Below are positions 16,583-24,738 of a stretch of DNA of 64,000 nucleotides, piece by piece (the stretch's first letter is position 1; each line of letters opens with the position of its first letter). The stretch is from Priestia megaterium (lineage in GTDB: Bacteria > Bacillota > Bacilli > Bacillales > Bacillaceae_H). A model generated the notes under the pieces. That model did not search any database and was not told where the DNA came from. It worked only from the letters and a program-made list of their open reading frames with translations. Position numbers and translations under genes: made by a program. The stretch spans positions 4,741,501 through 4,805,500 of the forward strand of contig NZ_CP023317.1 in the NCBI RefSeq assembly GCF_009497655.1, in the 5' to 3' direction.

Positions 16583-17936
16583 AGTTTATAGATGAAACGG
16601 GAAGATGAATCACAACTTCCGTCCCTTGTTCTTCTTCACTTTTAATAAAAATCTCGCCTTTATGCTGGCGGACAATAGTTTGTGCAATCGATAGTCCAAG
16701 CCCCGTTCCTCCCGTAGCTCTGCTTCTAGCTTTATCCACTCGGTAGAAACGTTCAAAAATATGTGCAAGATCTTCTTTTGGAATACCAATTCCATAGTCT
16801 TTCACTTTGATAATGACATCTTCCTGCTTTTTTTCCACGGTCACTTCAATTTTATTCGTACTGTATTTAATTGCATTATCAAGCAAAATAATCAGCACTT
16901 GCTTCATTTTCAGTTCATCCACTTGAATCATAATGGGCGTTTGATCATAATGAAGAACTAATTCTCTTTTGTATACCTGCTGCAGCTGCTTAACGATTTG
17001 TTCAAAAATAAGAACAAGATCTGTTTGCTTCAGATCAAGCGTTTGTTCTTTTTCCACACTTGCCAGATCAAGCAGCGTTTCAATCATTTTTTGCATTTTG
17101 GTTGCTTCCGCATAGATGGTGTCGATCGCATCCAGCGTAATTTCTTCATTTTTAATCCCTCTTCTTCTTAATAAATTAGAATAACTGCGAATAACGGTTA
17201 GAGGGGTTTTTAATTCGTGAGAAGCATCAGAAACAAACTGATTTTGCTTTTCAATATTTTCTCGCAAGCGGTCAATCATATGATTAAACGTAACGGTCAT
17301 ACCCTGCAGTTCATCTCTCGTCTCCGTTTGAATGAGAACTTTTTTAGGAACACCGCTCTCTTCAATCTCTTTCATCGTTGTGACCATATTTTTAATAGGA
17401 TGCATAATGACGCGTGATAACCATCTTCCTCCTAAAAGCGACAGTAAAATGGACACAAGCGAACAAAAAATCAAAATTGATAGCAAAATATCTTTGCGGG
17501 TTTCAAAACCAGTCAGGAGCTCACCAATCTCAAGCGTTTCAACGACTTGATTATTGACTTTGACAGGCATGCGAATAACCAATACTTGTTTTTCTCTAAT
17601 TTTGCGAAGCTTCACCTTTTTTTTCTTTGAAAATTCGGGCTTAATTTTCACCAGATGAGGATCATTTGATACTTGATTAATGACCGTAGAATTTTCTGAG
17701 ACTGTTCGGATAAATGAATGGTTGGTCAAATAAAATTTTAGTAACTCTGGCGAAAGCTCCACGGAATGATCTTGCTGACCTTTTTGAATAATCTCGCGTG
17801 CTTTTTCGAATAAAATGTCCTGTTCCATATTCACCGTAGATTTAGTGAAGGAGAAAAAAACAACGATGTTCATGATTAATAAAATAACCACTAGCCATGC
17901 TGTTGTCAGCAAATTAATCTTCGTCGTGATCTTCAT
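16581..17936 (-). CDS. Sensor histidine kinase (YkoH-like)
   Basis: Membrane-bound kinase of 451 residues paired with the response regulator just upstream. Membrane helix at about 10-30, an extracytoplasmic sensor region of about 115 residues, a second helix at about 150-170, HAMP to about 225, the phospho-acceptor in SDASHELKTPL with His240, then N-box LLDNAIKYS, G1 KDYGIGIP and G2 GGTGLGLSI. The start codon overlaps the regulator gene by 23 bp and has AGAGGAG upstream, so the two are coupled. Organisation and motifs resemble B. subtilis YkoGH. The signal is unknown; nearby envelope genes suggest a cell-surface stimulus. Confidence 0.88.
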   Translation of the reverse strand: MKITTKINLLTTAWLVVILLIMNIVVFFSFTKSTVNMEQDILFEKAREIIQKGQQDHSVELSPELLKFYLTNHSFIRTVSENSTVINQVSNDPHLVKIKPEFSKKKKVKLRKIREKQVLVIRMPVKVNNQVVETLEIGELLTGFETRKDILLSILIFCSLVSILLSLLGGRWLSRVIMHPIKNMVTTMKEIEESGVPKKVLIQTETRDELQGMTVTFNHMIDRLRENIEKQNQFVSDASHELKTPLTVIRSYSNLLRRRGIKNEEITLDAIDTIYAEATKMQKMIETLLDLASVEKEQTLDLKQTDLVLIFEQIVKQLQQVYKRELVLHYDQTPIMIQVDELKMKQVLIILLDNAIKYSTNKIEVTVEKKQEDVIIKVKDYGIGIPKEDLAHIFERFYRVDKARSRATGGTGLGLSIAQTIVRQHKGEIFIKSEEEQGTEVVIHLPVSSIN

Positions 17937-18639
17937 GTTTCTCCTCTTTCATCATATATCCTACGCCCCGCACCGTATGAATGAGAGAAGTAGAAAAACC
18001 TTCATCTACTTTTTTTCTTAAGTGGCGAATATACACATCAATTACGTTTGTTTCTCCTTCATATTCATAGCCCCAAACGTTTGTGAGAATCCCTTCTCTC
18101 GTGACAATTTTATTTTTATTCGTAAGCAAATACACGACTAAATCATACTCTTTCGGTGTCAACGTAATGGATTCATTGTTTCTTAGGACTTCCCTTGTTT
18201 CAAGATTAATGGTCAAATCACTGATCGTTAAGAGCTCTGCTTCAGCTTCTTTCGTTCCTGATGCTTCTACGAGCGAACGATAGCGAATACAAGAGCGAAC
18301 TCGTGCTAACAGCTCTTCAATTTCAAACGGTTTTGTAACATAATCATTAGCCCCTTGGTCTAACCCCATTACCTTATCTAACGTCGTATTTCGGGCAGTT
18401 AATAAAATAACTGGCGTAAACACTTCCGCTTTCCGAAGTCTTCTTAACACCTCAATACCGCTCAGACTTGGAAGCATCACGTCGAGCAAAATGAGGTCAT
18501 ATTGAGCGGATATTGCCGTCTCTAAACCCGCTTTCCCGTCGTACTCAACATCTACTTCATAATCTTCAAATTCCAATTCAATCTTTAGCACTTTCGCAAT
18601 TTGCGCTTCATCTTCCACAATTAAAATTTTCTCTTTCAT
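17914..18639 (-). CDS. OmpR-family response regulator (YkoG-like)
   Basis: Two-domain regulator of 241 residues. The receiver domain has the acidic pair in VEDE, phosphorylation site Asp53 in LILLDVMLP, Thr in LLTAR and Lys in YVTKPF. The C-terminal winged helix carries LTPKEYDLVVYLL and DVYIRHLRKKV. I start at ATG 18639; a GTG three codons earlier is inside the GAGAGGTG ribosome binding site. First gene of a two-gene operon with its kinase. Targets are not evident; the glycosyltransferase gene upstream in the same orientation is separated by a terminator-like hairpin. Confidence 0.9.
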   Translation of the reverse strand: MKEKILIVEDEAQIAKVLKIELEFEDYEVDVEYDGKAGLETAISAQYDLILLDVMLPSLSGIEVLRRLRKAEVFTPVILLTARNTTLDKVMGLDQGANDYVTKPFEIEELLARVRSCIRYRSLVEASGTKEAEAELLTISDLTINLETREVLRNNESITLTPKEYDLVVYLLTNKNKIVTREGILTNVWGYEYEGETNVIDVYIRHLRKKVDEGFSTSLIHTVRGVGYMMKEEKHEDHDED

Positions 18640-18690
18640 ATTATGCACCTCTCACCACATGTCTTAAGTGAAAGAATAGCTTCTTTAGAT

Positions 18691-18729
18691 AAAAAAACAA
18701 CACCTTTTTCAAAAGATGTTTGTTTTTTT
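18691..18729 (-). terminator. Terminator-like hairpin upstream of the two-component operon
   Basis: AAAAAAACAACACCTTTTT pairs imperfectly with AAAAGATGTTTGTTTTTTT across a short loop. The long A and T arms give U-tracts in both directions. It probably ends the glycosyltransferase transcript. Confidence 0.6.
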
Positions 18730-18797
18730 ATCTAAACCCTACTTTTTCAACATACTTGTTCTTTAGCTTATCCTTATTGTTTGTAAACATGAATGTT

Positions 18798-19934
18798 TTA
18801 CGCATGAAGACCAATCGTTTGCTTTTCACCTAGAATCCAATTGACTACTGCTAAAAGTTCTTCAGGCGTTTGTGCTTCGATTTCTTTATGGTAAGCAGCA
18901 ATCGCGTTATACAATGTGCTCATTTTATCAGCATCCTGCAGCACTGTCTGCAGCTGACTTTCTAACGATTGATCCGCCTTTAGTTCTTGAACTAAGTTTC
19001 GCTCTGTTAAATAGCGTAAATTCACCTCTTCTTGACCCGGTAAAGCAGAATGAACAAAAATCGGTAAATTTTTGCGAAGAGCTTCACTGACCGTGATACC
19101 ACCTGGTTTTGTTACAATAGCATCCACTCGCTCATACAGTTCATTCATTTCTGTGCGTGATGAAATGTACGGAATTGGTGTAACGTGTTGTAGTTCCCAC
19201 CCTTTGATTTCTTCATATAACTTTTGATTTTTGCCGCATAAGACAAAGTAATGAAAATGGCGCGCGTCTTTTAAATCATTGTAAAAATCCATAATATTGC
19301 CTAGACCGCTGCTGCCTCCGGCAATTAAAATATTTCGGCTACCATGATGCTTAACAGTTCTTGTTTTTGTTATTTCTTCATGTACCGGTATCCCTGTGAC
19401 CATCATATTTTGAAGTGGAATTTCACTTTGAGCACGAAGCCCTCTTTTTACTTCTTCACTAGGAAGAAAGTGAAAGTCAATCTCTTCTTTTCCCCATAAA
19501 TTATTAATAAAGAAATCCGTGTAGACATTTATAATAGGAACATTGCACTTGCCTTTTGCTTTTAATTGGCTGAGCAAATAAGAAGGAAATCCATGTGTGC
19601 ATATAATTAAATCCGGATTTTCTTCTTTAACTAAGTGCTCCATTTTTTTTGCAAATACGTGATGATACCATTTAAATGAATGAACAGGCGGTTCATAAAA
19701 GAGATGTTTGTATGCCAAATTGTATGTTTCTGGAGCATAACGAATCCATTTCAAATATGTGCCTGTAACCACTTTTTCTAATAGTTCGTTTGTATAACTT
19801 AATAAATCTATTTTTTTATAACAAATATTTGTTGTTCTTCTTTCCAATATATCCATTAACGCCTCTGCCACTTGATGATGGCCAGAAGGCATTTTTAGAA
19901 GAGGTAAAAATAAAACCTTTTTCAACTGTTTCAT
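18798..19934 (-). CDS. UgtP/MGDG-synthase-like glycosyltransferase
   Basis: GT28-fold glycosyltransferase of 378 residues that probably moves a sugar from a nucleotide donor to a membrane lipid. The N-terminal MGDG-synthase domain has LPLLKMPSGHHQVAEAL and PDLIICTHGFPSYLL; the C-terminal donor domain has LIAGGSSGLGN and KPGGITVSEAL, where Gly-rich loops hold the nucleotide. It is shorter and more diverged than B. subtilis UgtP and resembles the YkoN branch. It is divergent from a BcrC-like phosphatase and upstream of a YkoGH-like pair, so this is an envelope-lipid neighbourhood. Acceptor unknown. Confidence 0.8.
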   Translation of the reverse strand: MKQLKKVLFLPLLKMPSGHHQVAEALMDILERRTTNICYKKIDLLSYTNELLEKVVTGTYLKWIRYAPETYNLAYKHLFYEPPVHSFKWYHHVFAKKMEHLVKEENPDLIICTHGFPSYLLSQLKAKGKCNVPIINVYTDFFINNLWGKEEIDFHFLPSEEVKRGLRAQSEIPLQNMMVTGIPVHEEITKTRTVKHHGSRNILIAGGSSGLGNIMDFYNDLKDARHFHYFVLCGKNQKLYEEIKGWELQHVTPIPYISSRTEMNELYERVDAIVTKPGGITVSEALRKNLPIFVHSALPGQEEVNLRYLTERNLVQELKADQSLESQLQTVLQDADKMSTLYNAIAAYHKEIEAQTPEELLAVVNWILGEKQTIGLHA

Positions 19935-20087
19935 CTCCTATTCTAAAAGCAGTTTCTTCCTCTCCTTTTTATATCATTAAATGTCCTTGAATTTCGGATT
20001 TTAATTGATTTTTAATGTGAAATTCATCGTTTTTTTAGAGTGTCAATCTAAACTAAGAGTGAAAAGTACTGCATAAGGAGAAAACAA

Positions 20088-20714
20088 ATGAACCTCAATT
20101 ACGAAGTATTTCAATGGATTAACTCGTTTGCTGGTAAATCCAGCGCAATGGATTCTGTCATGGTTATCATTACGAATAGCGTTCCTTATTTTATAATGGC
20201 CTGTTTGCTTTTGCTTTGGTTTAGCGGAAAAACAGAAAGAACAATTTATCACCGTTATACGGCTTTATACATGTTGTTTACAATTGTCCTTTCTCTTTGT
20301 ATCAATGAAGTCATTCACCTGGTGTATTACCACCCGCGTCCGTTTGTGACTCATCATGTTCATAAGCTGATTCCGCACCCGGCTAATTCATCTTTTGTCA
20401 GTGATCATTCGATTTTAGTCTTTTCTGCTGCTTGGATCATGTGGTTACGAAAAAACAAATGGAGAAGCGTCATTTTTATATGGGCTGCCATCTCGGGCCT
20501 TTCACGCATTTACGTAGGTGTCCACTATCCAGCAGATGTACTTGGAGGCATGGTAATTGCGGGAGCTATCAGCTGCTTTGTTATCTATCTTTCAGATAAA
20601 ACAGCTCCTCTTATCCAGCGATTATTCTGGATTCACGATGTGATTATCAAGCGTATTCCGTTTCTGTCTCGTTACACGCATGAACAAATTAGTAAAAAAA
20701 ATCATTCAGCTTAA
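20088..20714 (+). CDS. bcrC: Undecaprenyl-diphosphatase, BcrC/PAP2 type
   Basis: Membrane phosphatase of 208 residues that recycles undecaprenyl pyrophosphate to the monophosphate carrier for peptidoglycan and teichoic acid synthesis and can give bacitracin resistance. PAP2 catalytic motifs lie on the outer face: HPRPF in motif 1, SFVSDHS in motif 2 with the central His, and SRIYVGVHYPADVLGG in motif 3. Motif 2 has VSDH where many PAP2 enzymes have PSGH; B. subtilis BcrC has PSDH, so the Pro is replaced by Val. Five to six helices. ATG start after AAGGAGAA. Monocistronic with a strong terminator. Confidence 0.85.
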   Translation: MNLNYEVFQWINSFAGKSSAMDSVMVIITNSVPYFIMACLLLLWFSGKTERTIYHRYTALYMLFTIVLSLCINEVIHLVYYHPRPFVTHHVHKLIPHPANSSFVSDHSILVFSAAWIMWLRKNKWRSVIFIWAAISGLSRIYVGVHYPADVLGGMVIAGAISCFVIYLSDKTAPLIQRLFWIHDVIIKRIPFLSRYTHEQISKKNHSA

Positions 20715-20747
20715 AGACGCTGAGACAAAAATAGTATAGTTGAAGTG

Positions 20748-20795
20748 AAAAACGAACCACTAATCAAACCGTTTGATCAGTGGTTCGTTTTTTTT
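20748..20795 (+). terminator. Terminator of bcrC
   Basis: Long hairpin AACGAACCACT(A)ATCAAAC / TTTGATCAGTGGTTCGTT with a 2-nt apex and T8 tract. Confidence 0.88.
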
Positions 20796-20835
20796 GGTTA
20801 CGATGAACGTAGATTTTATCTGTTTCGTTCCTTCT

Positions 20836-20884
20836 GGCAGTTGATTGGAGGACAAAGCGAAGTCTTGCACGGAAATCAACTGCC
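20836..20884. repeat. Palindromic intergenic element (possible remnant of a Bacillus interspersed repeat)
   Basis: An 11-bp perfect inverted repeat, GGCAGTTGATT (20836-20846) and AATCAACTGCC (20874-20884), encloses 27 bases. The arms and their edges (TTGATTGGAG at the left, GGAAATCAAC at the right) resemble the ends of a longer interspersed palindromic repeat that I recall from Bacillus intergenic regions, with the middle shortened. It lies in a 390-bp gap that holds no gene I can support. The relation to the longer repeat is from memory. Confidence 0.5.
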
Positions 20885-21001
20885 GTGTCACAAGCGGTCC
20901 ATACGAGCTCATTTATCCGATTTGTTCGTCTTTAGATTGCATTGATTTCGTTATATCTCAATCTCTTTTTATTATTTATAAAAAAAAGATTGTTCACTTT
21001 C

Positions 21002-21030
21002 TTGACTTTCACTTTTATTTATTTTATATT
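21002..21030 (+). promoter_or_regulatory. Promoter of the marR-nitroreductase operon
   Basis: -35 TTGACT (21002-21007), -10 TATATT (21025-21030), spacing 17 bp. The predicted start falls inside the first of three palindromic operators. Confidence 0.75.
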
Positions 21031-21032
21031 AG

Positions 21033-21074
21033 TTGATGTATCAAACATTGATGTATCAAATATTAATCCATCAA
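21033..21074. promoter_or_regulatory. Triple MarR-type operator array
   Basis: Two identical palindromes TTGATGTATCAA (21033-21044 and 21048-21059) and a degenerate third, TTAATCCATCAA (21063-21074), start exactly 15 bp apart. They cover the region from the start of transcription to the ribosome binding site of the MarR gene, so autorepression is likely. Confidence 0.75.
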
Positions 21075-21105
21075 TAAATATCATAGAAAAAAGGGAGCGA
21101 CTTTC

Positions 21106-21543
21106 TTGTCACATTCATGTTCTGAAAAAGCAAATGTTCTGTATGCTCTGCAAGAAGTTAATAAACAAATTAATCAAAAGTTTGAGCATTGTACCGGTGT
21201 TAGCCAATCACGTCTTGATATTTTACATCAGCTTTATGAAACAGGTGAAATGAGTCAAAAGGCGCTTCAACAGCAAGTAAACATTGATAATGCTGCAATT
21301 ACAAGGCATTTAAAGCAGCTAGAAGAAAGAGATGTTGTATCACGCCGTAAAAATCCTGATGACAACCGCGTAACATTTGTAAAGCTTACGAAAAGCGGAC
21401 ATGAAAAAATCGGTGCATTTCGAAACGAAAAAGCTCGCTTTATTGATGAAGCATTTAAAGATTTCAGCGAAGAAGAACAGCTGCTGCTTTCCAAAATGCT
21501 TGAGCGTTTAAAAGTAAACATTTCGGCCATTGAACGGTCATAA
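21106..21543 (+). CDS. ydgG: MarR-family repressor (YdgG-like)
   Basis: Winged-helix regulator of 145 residues. Residues about 45-100 contain the helix-turn-helix MSQKALQQQVNIDNAAITRHL and the wing RKNPDDNRVTFVKLT. Two cysteines (Cys5 near the N-terminus and Cys30) could sense redox change, but this is inference. TTG start at 21106, eight bases after AAGGGAG. It is followed 28 bp later by a YdgI-like nitroreductase gene; ydgG and ydgI are neighbours in B. subtilis too. The three palindromes in the promoter are its probable targets. Confidence 0.82.
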   Translation: MSHSCSEKANVLYALQEVNKQINQKFEHCTGVSQSRLDILHQLYETGEMSQKALQQQVNIDNAAITRHLKQLEERDVVSRRKNPDDNRVTFVKLTKSGHEKIGAFRNEKARFIDEAFKDFSEEEQLLLSKMLERLKVNISAIERS

Positions 21544-21570
21544 CATTTTTAACATAAAGGAGAGTTCATC

Positions 21571-22212
21571 ATGACACAAACAAAAACACTAAACAATGAT
21601 TTCCAAGATATTATTACAGGGCGCAGATCTATTCGTTATTACGATCCATCTGTCAAAATCAGCCGTGAAGAAATGAAAGAAATTTTAACAGAAGCGACGC
21701 TAGCTCCATCTTCTGTTAATGCACAGCCTTGGCGCTTTCTAGTAATTGATAGCCCTGAAGGAAAAGCAACACTAGCTCCGCTTGCTAAATTTAATCAATC
21801 ACAAGTAGAAACATCGGCAGCTGTTATTGCGATATTCGGCGATTTAAAAAGCGAAGAAAATTTAGATGAAATTTACGATAAAGCTGTTGAACTAGGCTAT
21901 ATGCCACAAGAAATTAGAGATATGCAAATTCCAAAAATCAAAGCGCACTACGCAGCTGCTTCTGAAGAATTAAATAAAGAAACGGTATTAATTGACGGCG
22001 GTTTAGTATCTATGCAGTTAATGCTTGCTGCACGTGCTCACGGTTATGATACGAATGCTATTGGCGGTTATGAAAAAGATCAAATTGCCGAAGCATTCGG
22101 TTTAGACAAAGAACGCTATGCACCGGTTATGTTACTTTCAATCGGCAAAGCAGCAAATAGCGGTTACCCTTCTGTACGTTTACCAATTGAAAAAGTAGCT
22201 CAATTTAGATAA
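21571..22212 (+). CDS. ydgI: NAD(P)H nitroreductase (YdgI-like)
   Basis: Flavin reductase of 213 residues that reduces nitroaromatic or quinone-like compounds with NAD(P)H. The FMN phosphate motif RRSIRYYDP is near residue 18, followed by APSSVNAQPWRFLVID and, towards the C-terminus, DGGLVSMQLMLAARAHGYDT and VMLLSIGKA, the order seen in the NfsB-like nitroreductase family. Overall pattern agrees closely with B. subtilis YdgI. It is the second gene of a MarR-controlled operon, so induction by toxic aromatic or electrophilic compounds is likely. Confidence 0.88.
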   Translation: MTQTKTLNNDFQDIITGRRSIRYYDPSVKISREEMKEILTEATLAPSSVNAQPWRFLVIDSPEGKATLAPLAKFNQSQVETSAAVIAIFGDLKSEENLDEIYDKAVELGYMPQEIRDMQIPKIKAHYAAASEELNKETVLIDGGLVSMQLMLAARAHGYDTNAIGGYEKDQIAEAFGLDKERYAPVMLLSIGKAANSGYPSVRLPIEKVAQFR

Positions 22213-22218
22213 TAAAAA

Positions 22219-22247
22219 AGGTGCTGTGTATTCAGCACCTTTTTTTA
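22219..22247. terminator. Bidirectional terminator between ydgI and moaD
   Basis: AGGTGCT / AGCACCT stem with an 8-nt loop, bordered by A6 and T8. It reaches the moaD stop codon. Confidence 0.82.
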
Positions 22248-22478
22248 TCCTCCACTAACGGGTGGAATAAATGCAACGGTATCTCCCGTTCCAATGATTT
22301 CTTCATCTGTTACAAACTCTTCGTTGACTGCTGTCATCGTTTGATTCAGAGAGGACAGCTTATATGTTTTTTGTACATATTCCTTTAATTCCTTCACTGT
22401 TATATCTTGCTTATCAACTGTTACTTGTTCCACTCCAGCCTCTTCACGTATAGCAGCGAAAAATAAGACGTTAATCAT
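22245..22478 (-). CDS. moaD: Molybdopterin synthase sulfur-carrier subunit
   Basis: Ubiquitin-like protein of 77 residues whose C-terminal Gly-Gly (PPVSGG) is adenylated by MoeB and converted to a thiocarboxylate, which provides the dithiolene sulfurs of molybdopterin. The length and the terminal GG are the decisive signs. It is the last gene of a five-gene operon and lies two bases after moaE, its partner subunit in the synthase. Confidence 0.9.
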   Translation of the reverse strand: MINVLFFAAIREEAGVEQVTVDKQDITVKELKEYVQKTYKLSSLNQTMTAVNEEFVTDEEIIGTGDTVAFIPPVSGG

Positions 22479-22480
22479 TT

Positions 22481-22945
22481 TTACATCTCCTTCAATGGCT
22501 TTCCTTCAGGATATTCTTTTGTTTCTAACTGATCGCCAATCCATTTTGTTCCATCTTCCCAAAATTCCTTTTTCCAAATTGGCACAATTTGCTTAATACG
22601 TTCAATAGCATACTCATTTGCTTCATAAGCTGTTTTGCGATGCGGAGAAGAAACCGCAATAACTACTGCGACTTCTGTTATATCAAGCTTTCCGATTCGA
22701 TGAGTAATAGCTGTCAAAGCATCCGGCCACTTTTCCTGAATTTCGTCACCAATTTGGCTGAGCATTTTCACTGCCATTGGCACATAGGCTTGATATTCAA
22801 GAGAGAGCGTCTTTTTGCCTTTTGTAAATTCTCTTACCGTTCCAATAAATGTCGTAATAGCTCCCGCGTCTCTTCTAGAAACTTTTTTAATTATTTCATC
22901 TACCGCAATTGGCTGATTTACTACTTCAAATAAGTGCTGGTTCAT
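22481..22945 (-). CDS. moaE: Molybdopterin synthase catalytic subunit
   Basis: Large subunit of the synthase that turns precursor Z (cPMP) into molybdopterin, 154 residues. Motifs include RDAGAITTFIGTVREF near the N-terminus, HRIGKLDITEVAVVIAVSSPHR in the middle (cut here to its core features: HRIG and SSPHR) and KKEFWEDGTKWIG with the active-site Lys. It overlaps the mobB stop by 4 bp and is followed directly by moaD, so the heterotetramer subunits are made together. Confidence 0.92.
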   Translation of the reverse strand: MNQHLFEVVNQPIAVDEIIKKVSRRDAGAITTFIGTVREFTKGKKTLSLEYQAYVPMAVKMLSQIGDEIQEKWPDALTAITHRIGKLDITEVAVVIAVSSPHRKTAYEANEYAIERIKQIVPIWKKEFWEDGTKWIGDQLETKEYPEGKPLKEM

Positions 22946-23469
22946 CTTCTTTCCCCCACTTCTTTCAATAAAAAATTAAGATAAAGCTCGTCTTCTTGTA
23001 AGTGAAACATTGGATATGCTCGCTGCACTTCGTTTTTAAGCGGAATGTGACTAATCACGCATATGATATTGGTTAGAGAGGAAAGCAGAACAAGATCTTC
23101 TTCACTTCGAATCAAGACTGCTTTTGGATAGGATTCTTTTTTATATCCTTCAACAAAAATGACATCTGGCGAGAAAAATTGATAAAAATCAATCAGCTTT
23201 TTTAGGCTCCAGTCTTTACTGTTTGCCGTAAGCTGAAGGATCCCACCTCCTTCTACACCTGCCACATCGGCACCTGCTTGCTGGTGGCGATGACTGTCTT
23301 TTAGCTCACTGCTGCTATCTGGAGGTCCGCCGTGTCCATGGTGCTTAATAGAACCTACACGTAGATCGAATTGTTTCGCTTTTTTAATTAGCTTTTCCAC
23401 TAAAGTCGTTTTTCCGCTGTTTTGAAATCCAACTACTTGTAAAACGGTGCAACTTGCTACCAAGGCCAT
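22942..23469 (-). CDS. mobB: Molybdopterin-guanine dinucleotide biosynthesis protein B
   Basis: GTP-binding P-loop protein of 175 residues that helps attach GMP to molybdopterin, the cofactor form used by formate dehydrogenases. The Walker A motif GFQNSGKTT lies at residues 14-22, followed by GSIKHHGHG and, near residue 125, VFVEGYKKE. The N-terminus overlaps moeA by 13 bp and the C-terminus overlaps moaE by 4 bp, so translation is tightly coupled. Its partner MobA is encoded divergently at 25.9 kb. Confidence 0.9.
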   Translation of the reverse strand: MALVASCTVLQVVGFQNSGKTTLVEKLIKKAKQFDLRVGSIKHHGHGGPPDSSSELKDSHRHQQAGADVAGVEGGGILQLTANSKDWSLKKLIDFYQFFSPDVIFVEGYKKESYPKAVLIRSEEDLVLLSSLTNIICVISHIPLKNEVQRAYPMFHLQEDELYLNFLLKEVGERR

Positions 23470-24722
23470 TCACTTCCCTGCACGTCATCTAGCAATAAGA
23501 CGTCAACCAGCATTCCTTCTTTGTACCCTCTCGTCCCTCCGGGAAATATAATTAACGTATCCGCATGAGCTAAAGAAGAAACAGCACTAGATTTTGTAAA
23601 GCTTAATGGAGAAGCAATCAGCTGTCCTTCCCTGTATGAAAGCCTGCCAGATACAAATCGCATAAAAGGATTTGGCTTTAAGAAGTCTTTTCCTAACAAA
23701 GCTTTTTCTTTCCGGAGGTGAGGGGTTCTTTTCCCCGCATATGTACTGATGACCGGACGAGCTAGCAGTTCAAAACCAACGTAGCAGGCCGTAGGGTTTC
23801 CCGATAGACCAAATAAAAGCTTGTCTTCCATACGTGCAACTGTTGTGACACTGCCTGGTCTCATCGCTATTTTATTAAAAAGAACTTCGGCCTGTAATTG
23901 CTTATACACCTCTGGTAGATAATCATAATCTCCTACTGAAACGCCCCCCGTTGTAATCAGCATGTCCACTTCTGATAGCGCAGATTTTACCGCGCTGTAG
24001 CACTGACTTAAATCATCGGGCATAATACCAAAATAGTTTACTTCTCCTCCAGCTTTTTCAATTTGGGCACGAAGCATATGAGCATTGCTATTACGAATTT
24101 TCCCTCGCTGAACAGGATCACGTACTTCCACTAGTTCACTTCCCGTTGCAAGTAATCCAACTACAGGCTTTTTGAAGACAGCTACGTTACTATAACCAAA
24201 TGTGGCTAGAAGAGCAGCTACTCCCGGAGTGATATACGTTCCTTTTGAAACTAACATAGTGCCTTTTTTTGTTTCTTCTCCTTGAAACGAAATGTTATCT
24301 CCGCTGTTAAACGACCGCTTGATTTGAACGACGGGCTGGTTGTCTTTTATATATTCTTTTGTTACTTCAAGCATTGCCACCGCATCGCAGCCTTTTGGAA
24401 TAGGAGCTCCTGTCATAATACGCACAGCCTGCATCGCGTTGACTGTATGTTCAAAAACAGAACCCGCTCCTATCTCTCCTCGAACATCCAGTTCTACTGG
24501 ATGAAGTGATGATGCTTTTTTCGTATCTTGTGACCGAATAGCAAAACCATCATATGGAGAACGATTAAAAGCAGGAACATCATGATCTGCCATTAAATCT
24601 TCTGCTAAAAATCTGCCGTGAGCTTCTTCAAGCGCAATGATTTCTTGCTTTCCGCTTTTGACATACTGCATCACTCGCCCAACGCATTCTCCGACAGGGA
24701 TAGGAGTTCGCTTTTCTCTCAT
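23457..24722 (-). CDS. moeA: Molybdopterin molybdenumtransferase
   Basis: Inserts molybdate into adenylylated molybdopterin to form the active Mo cofactor. The 421-residue protein shows DHDVPAFNRSPYDGFAIRS at the N-terminus (in part), GAPIPKGCDAVAMLE, the nucleotide-binding GGVSVGDYDY near residue 250 and LSGNPTACYVGFE, all typical of MoeA/gephyrin E-domains. It lies between moeB and mobB in the operon. No separate mogA/moaB adenylyltransferase is present in the window, so that step must be encoded elsewhere. Confidence 0.93.
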   Translation of the reverse strand: MREKRTPIPVGECVGRVMQYVKSGKQEIIALEEAHGRFLAEDLMADHDVPAFNRSPYDGFAIRSQDTKKASSLHPVELDVRGEIGAGSVFEHTVNAMQAVRIMTGAPIPKGCDAVAMLEVTKEYIKDNQPVVQIKRSFNSGDNISFQGEETKKGTMLVSKGTYITPGVAALLATFGYSNVAVFKKPVVGLLATGSELVEVRDPVQRGKIRNSNAHMLRAQIEKAGGEVNYFGIMPDDLSQCYSAVKSALSEVDMLITTGGVSVGDYDYLPEVYKQLQAEVLFNKIAMRPGSVTTVARMEDKLLFGLSGNPTACYVGFELLARPVISTYAGKRTPHLRKEKALLGKDFLKPNPFMRFVSGRLSYREGQLIASPLSFTKSSAVSSLAHADTLIIFPGGTRGYKEGMLVDVLLLDDVQGSEWPW

Positions 24723-24738
24723 TTTTTCACTCCTTTAC

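Noticed and set aside
20745-21036. Short plus-strand reading frames downstream of bcrC
   Set aside because: They start inside the bcrC terminator or the palindromic element, lack ribosome binding sites and have no protein-like composition.
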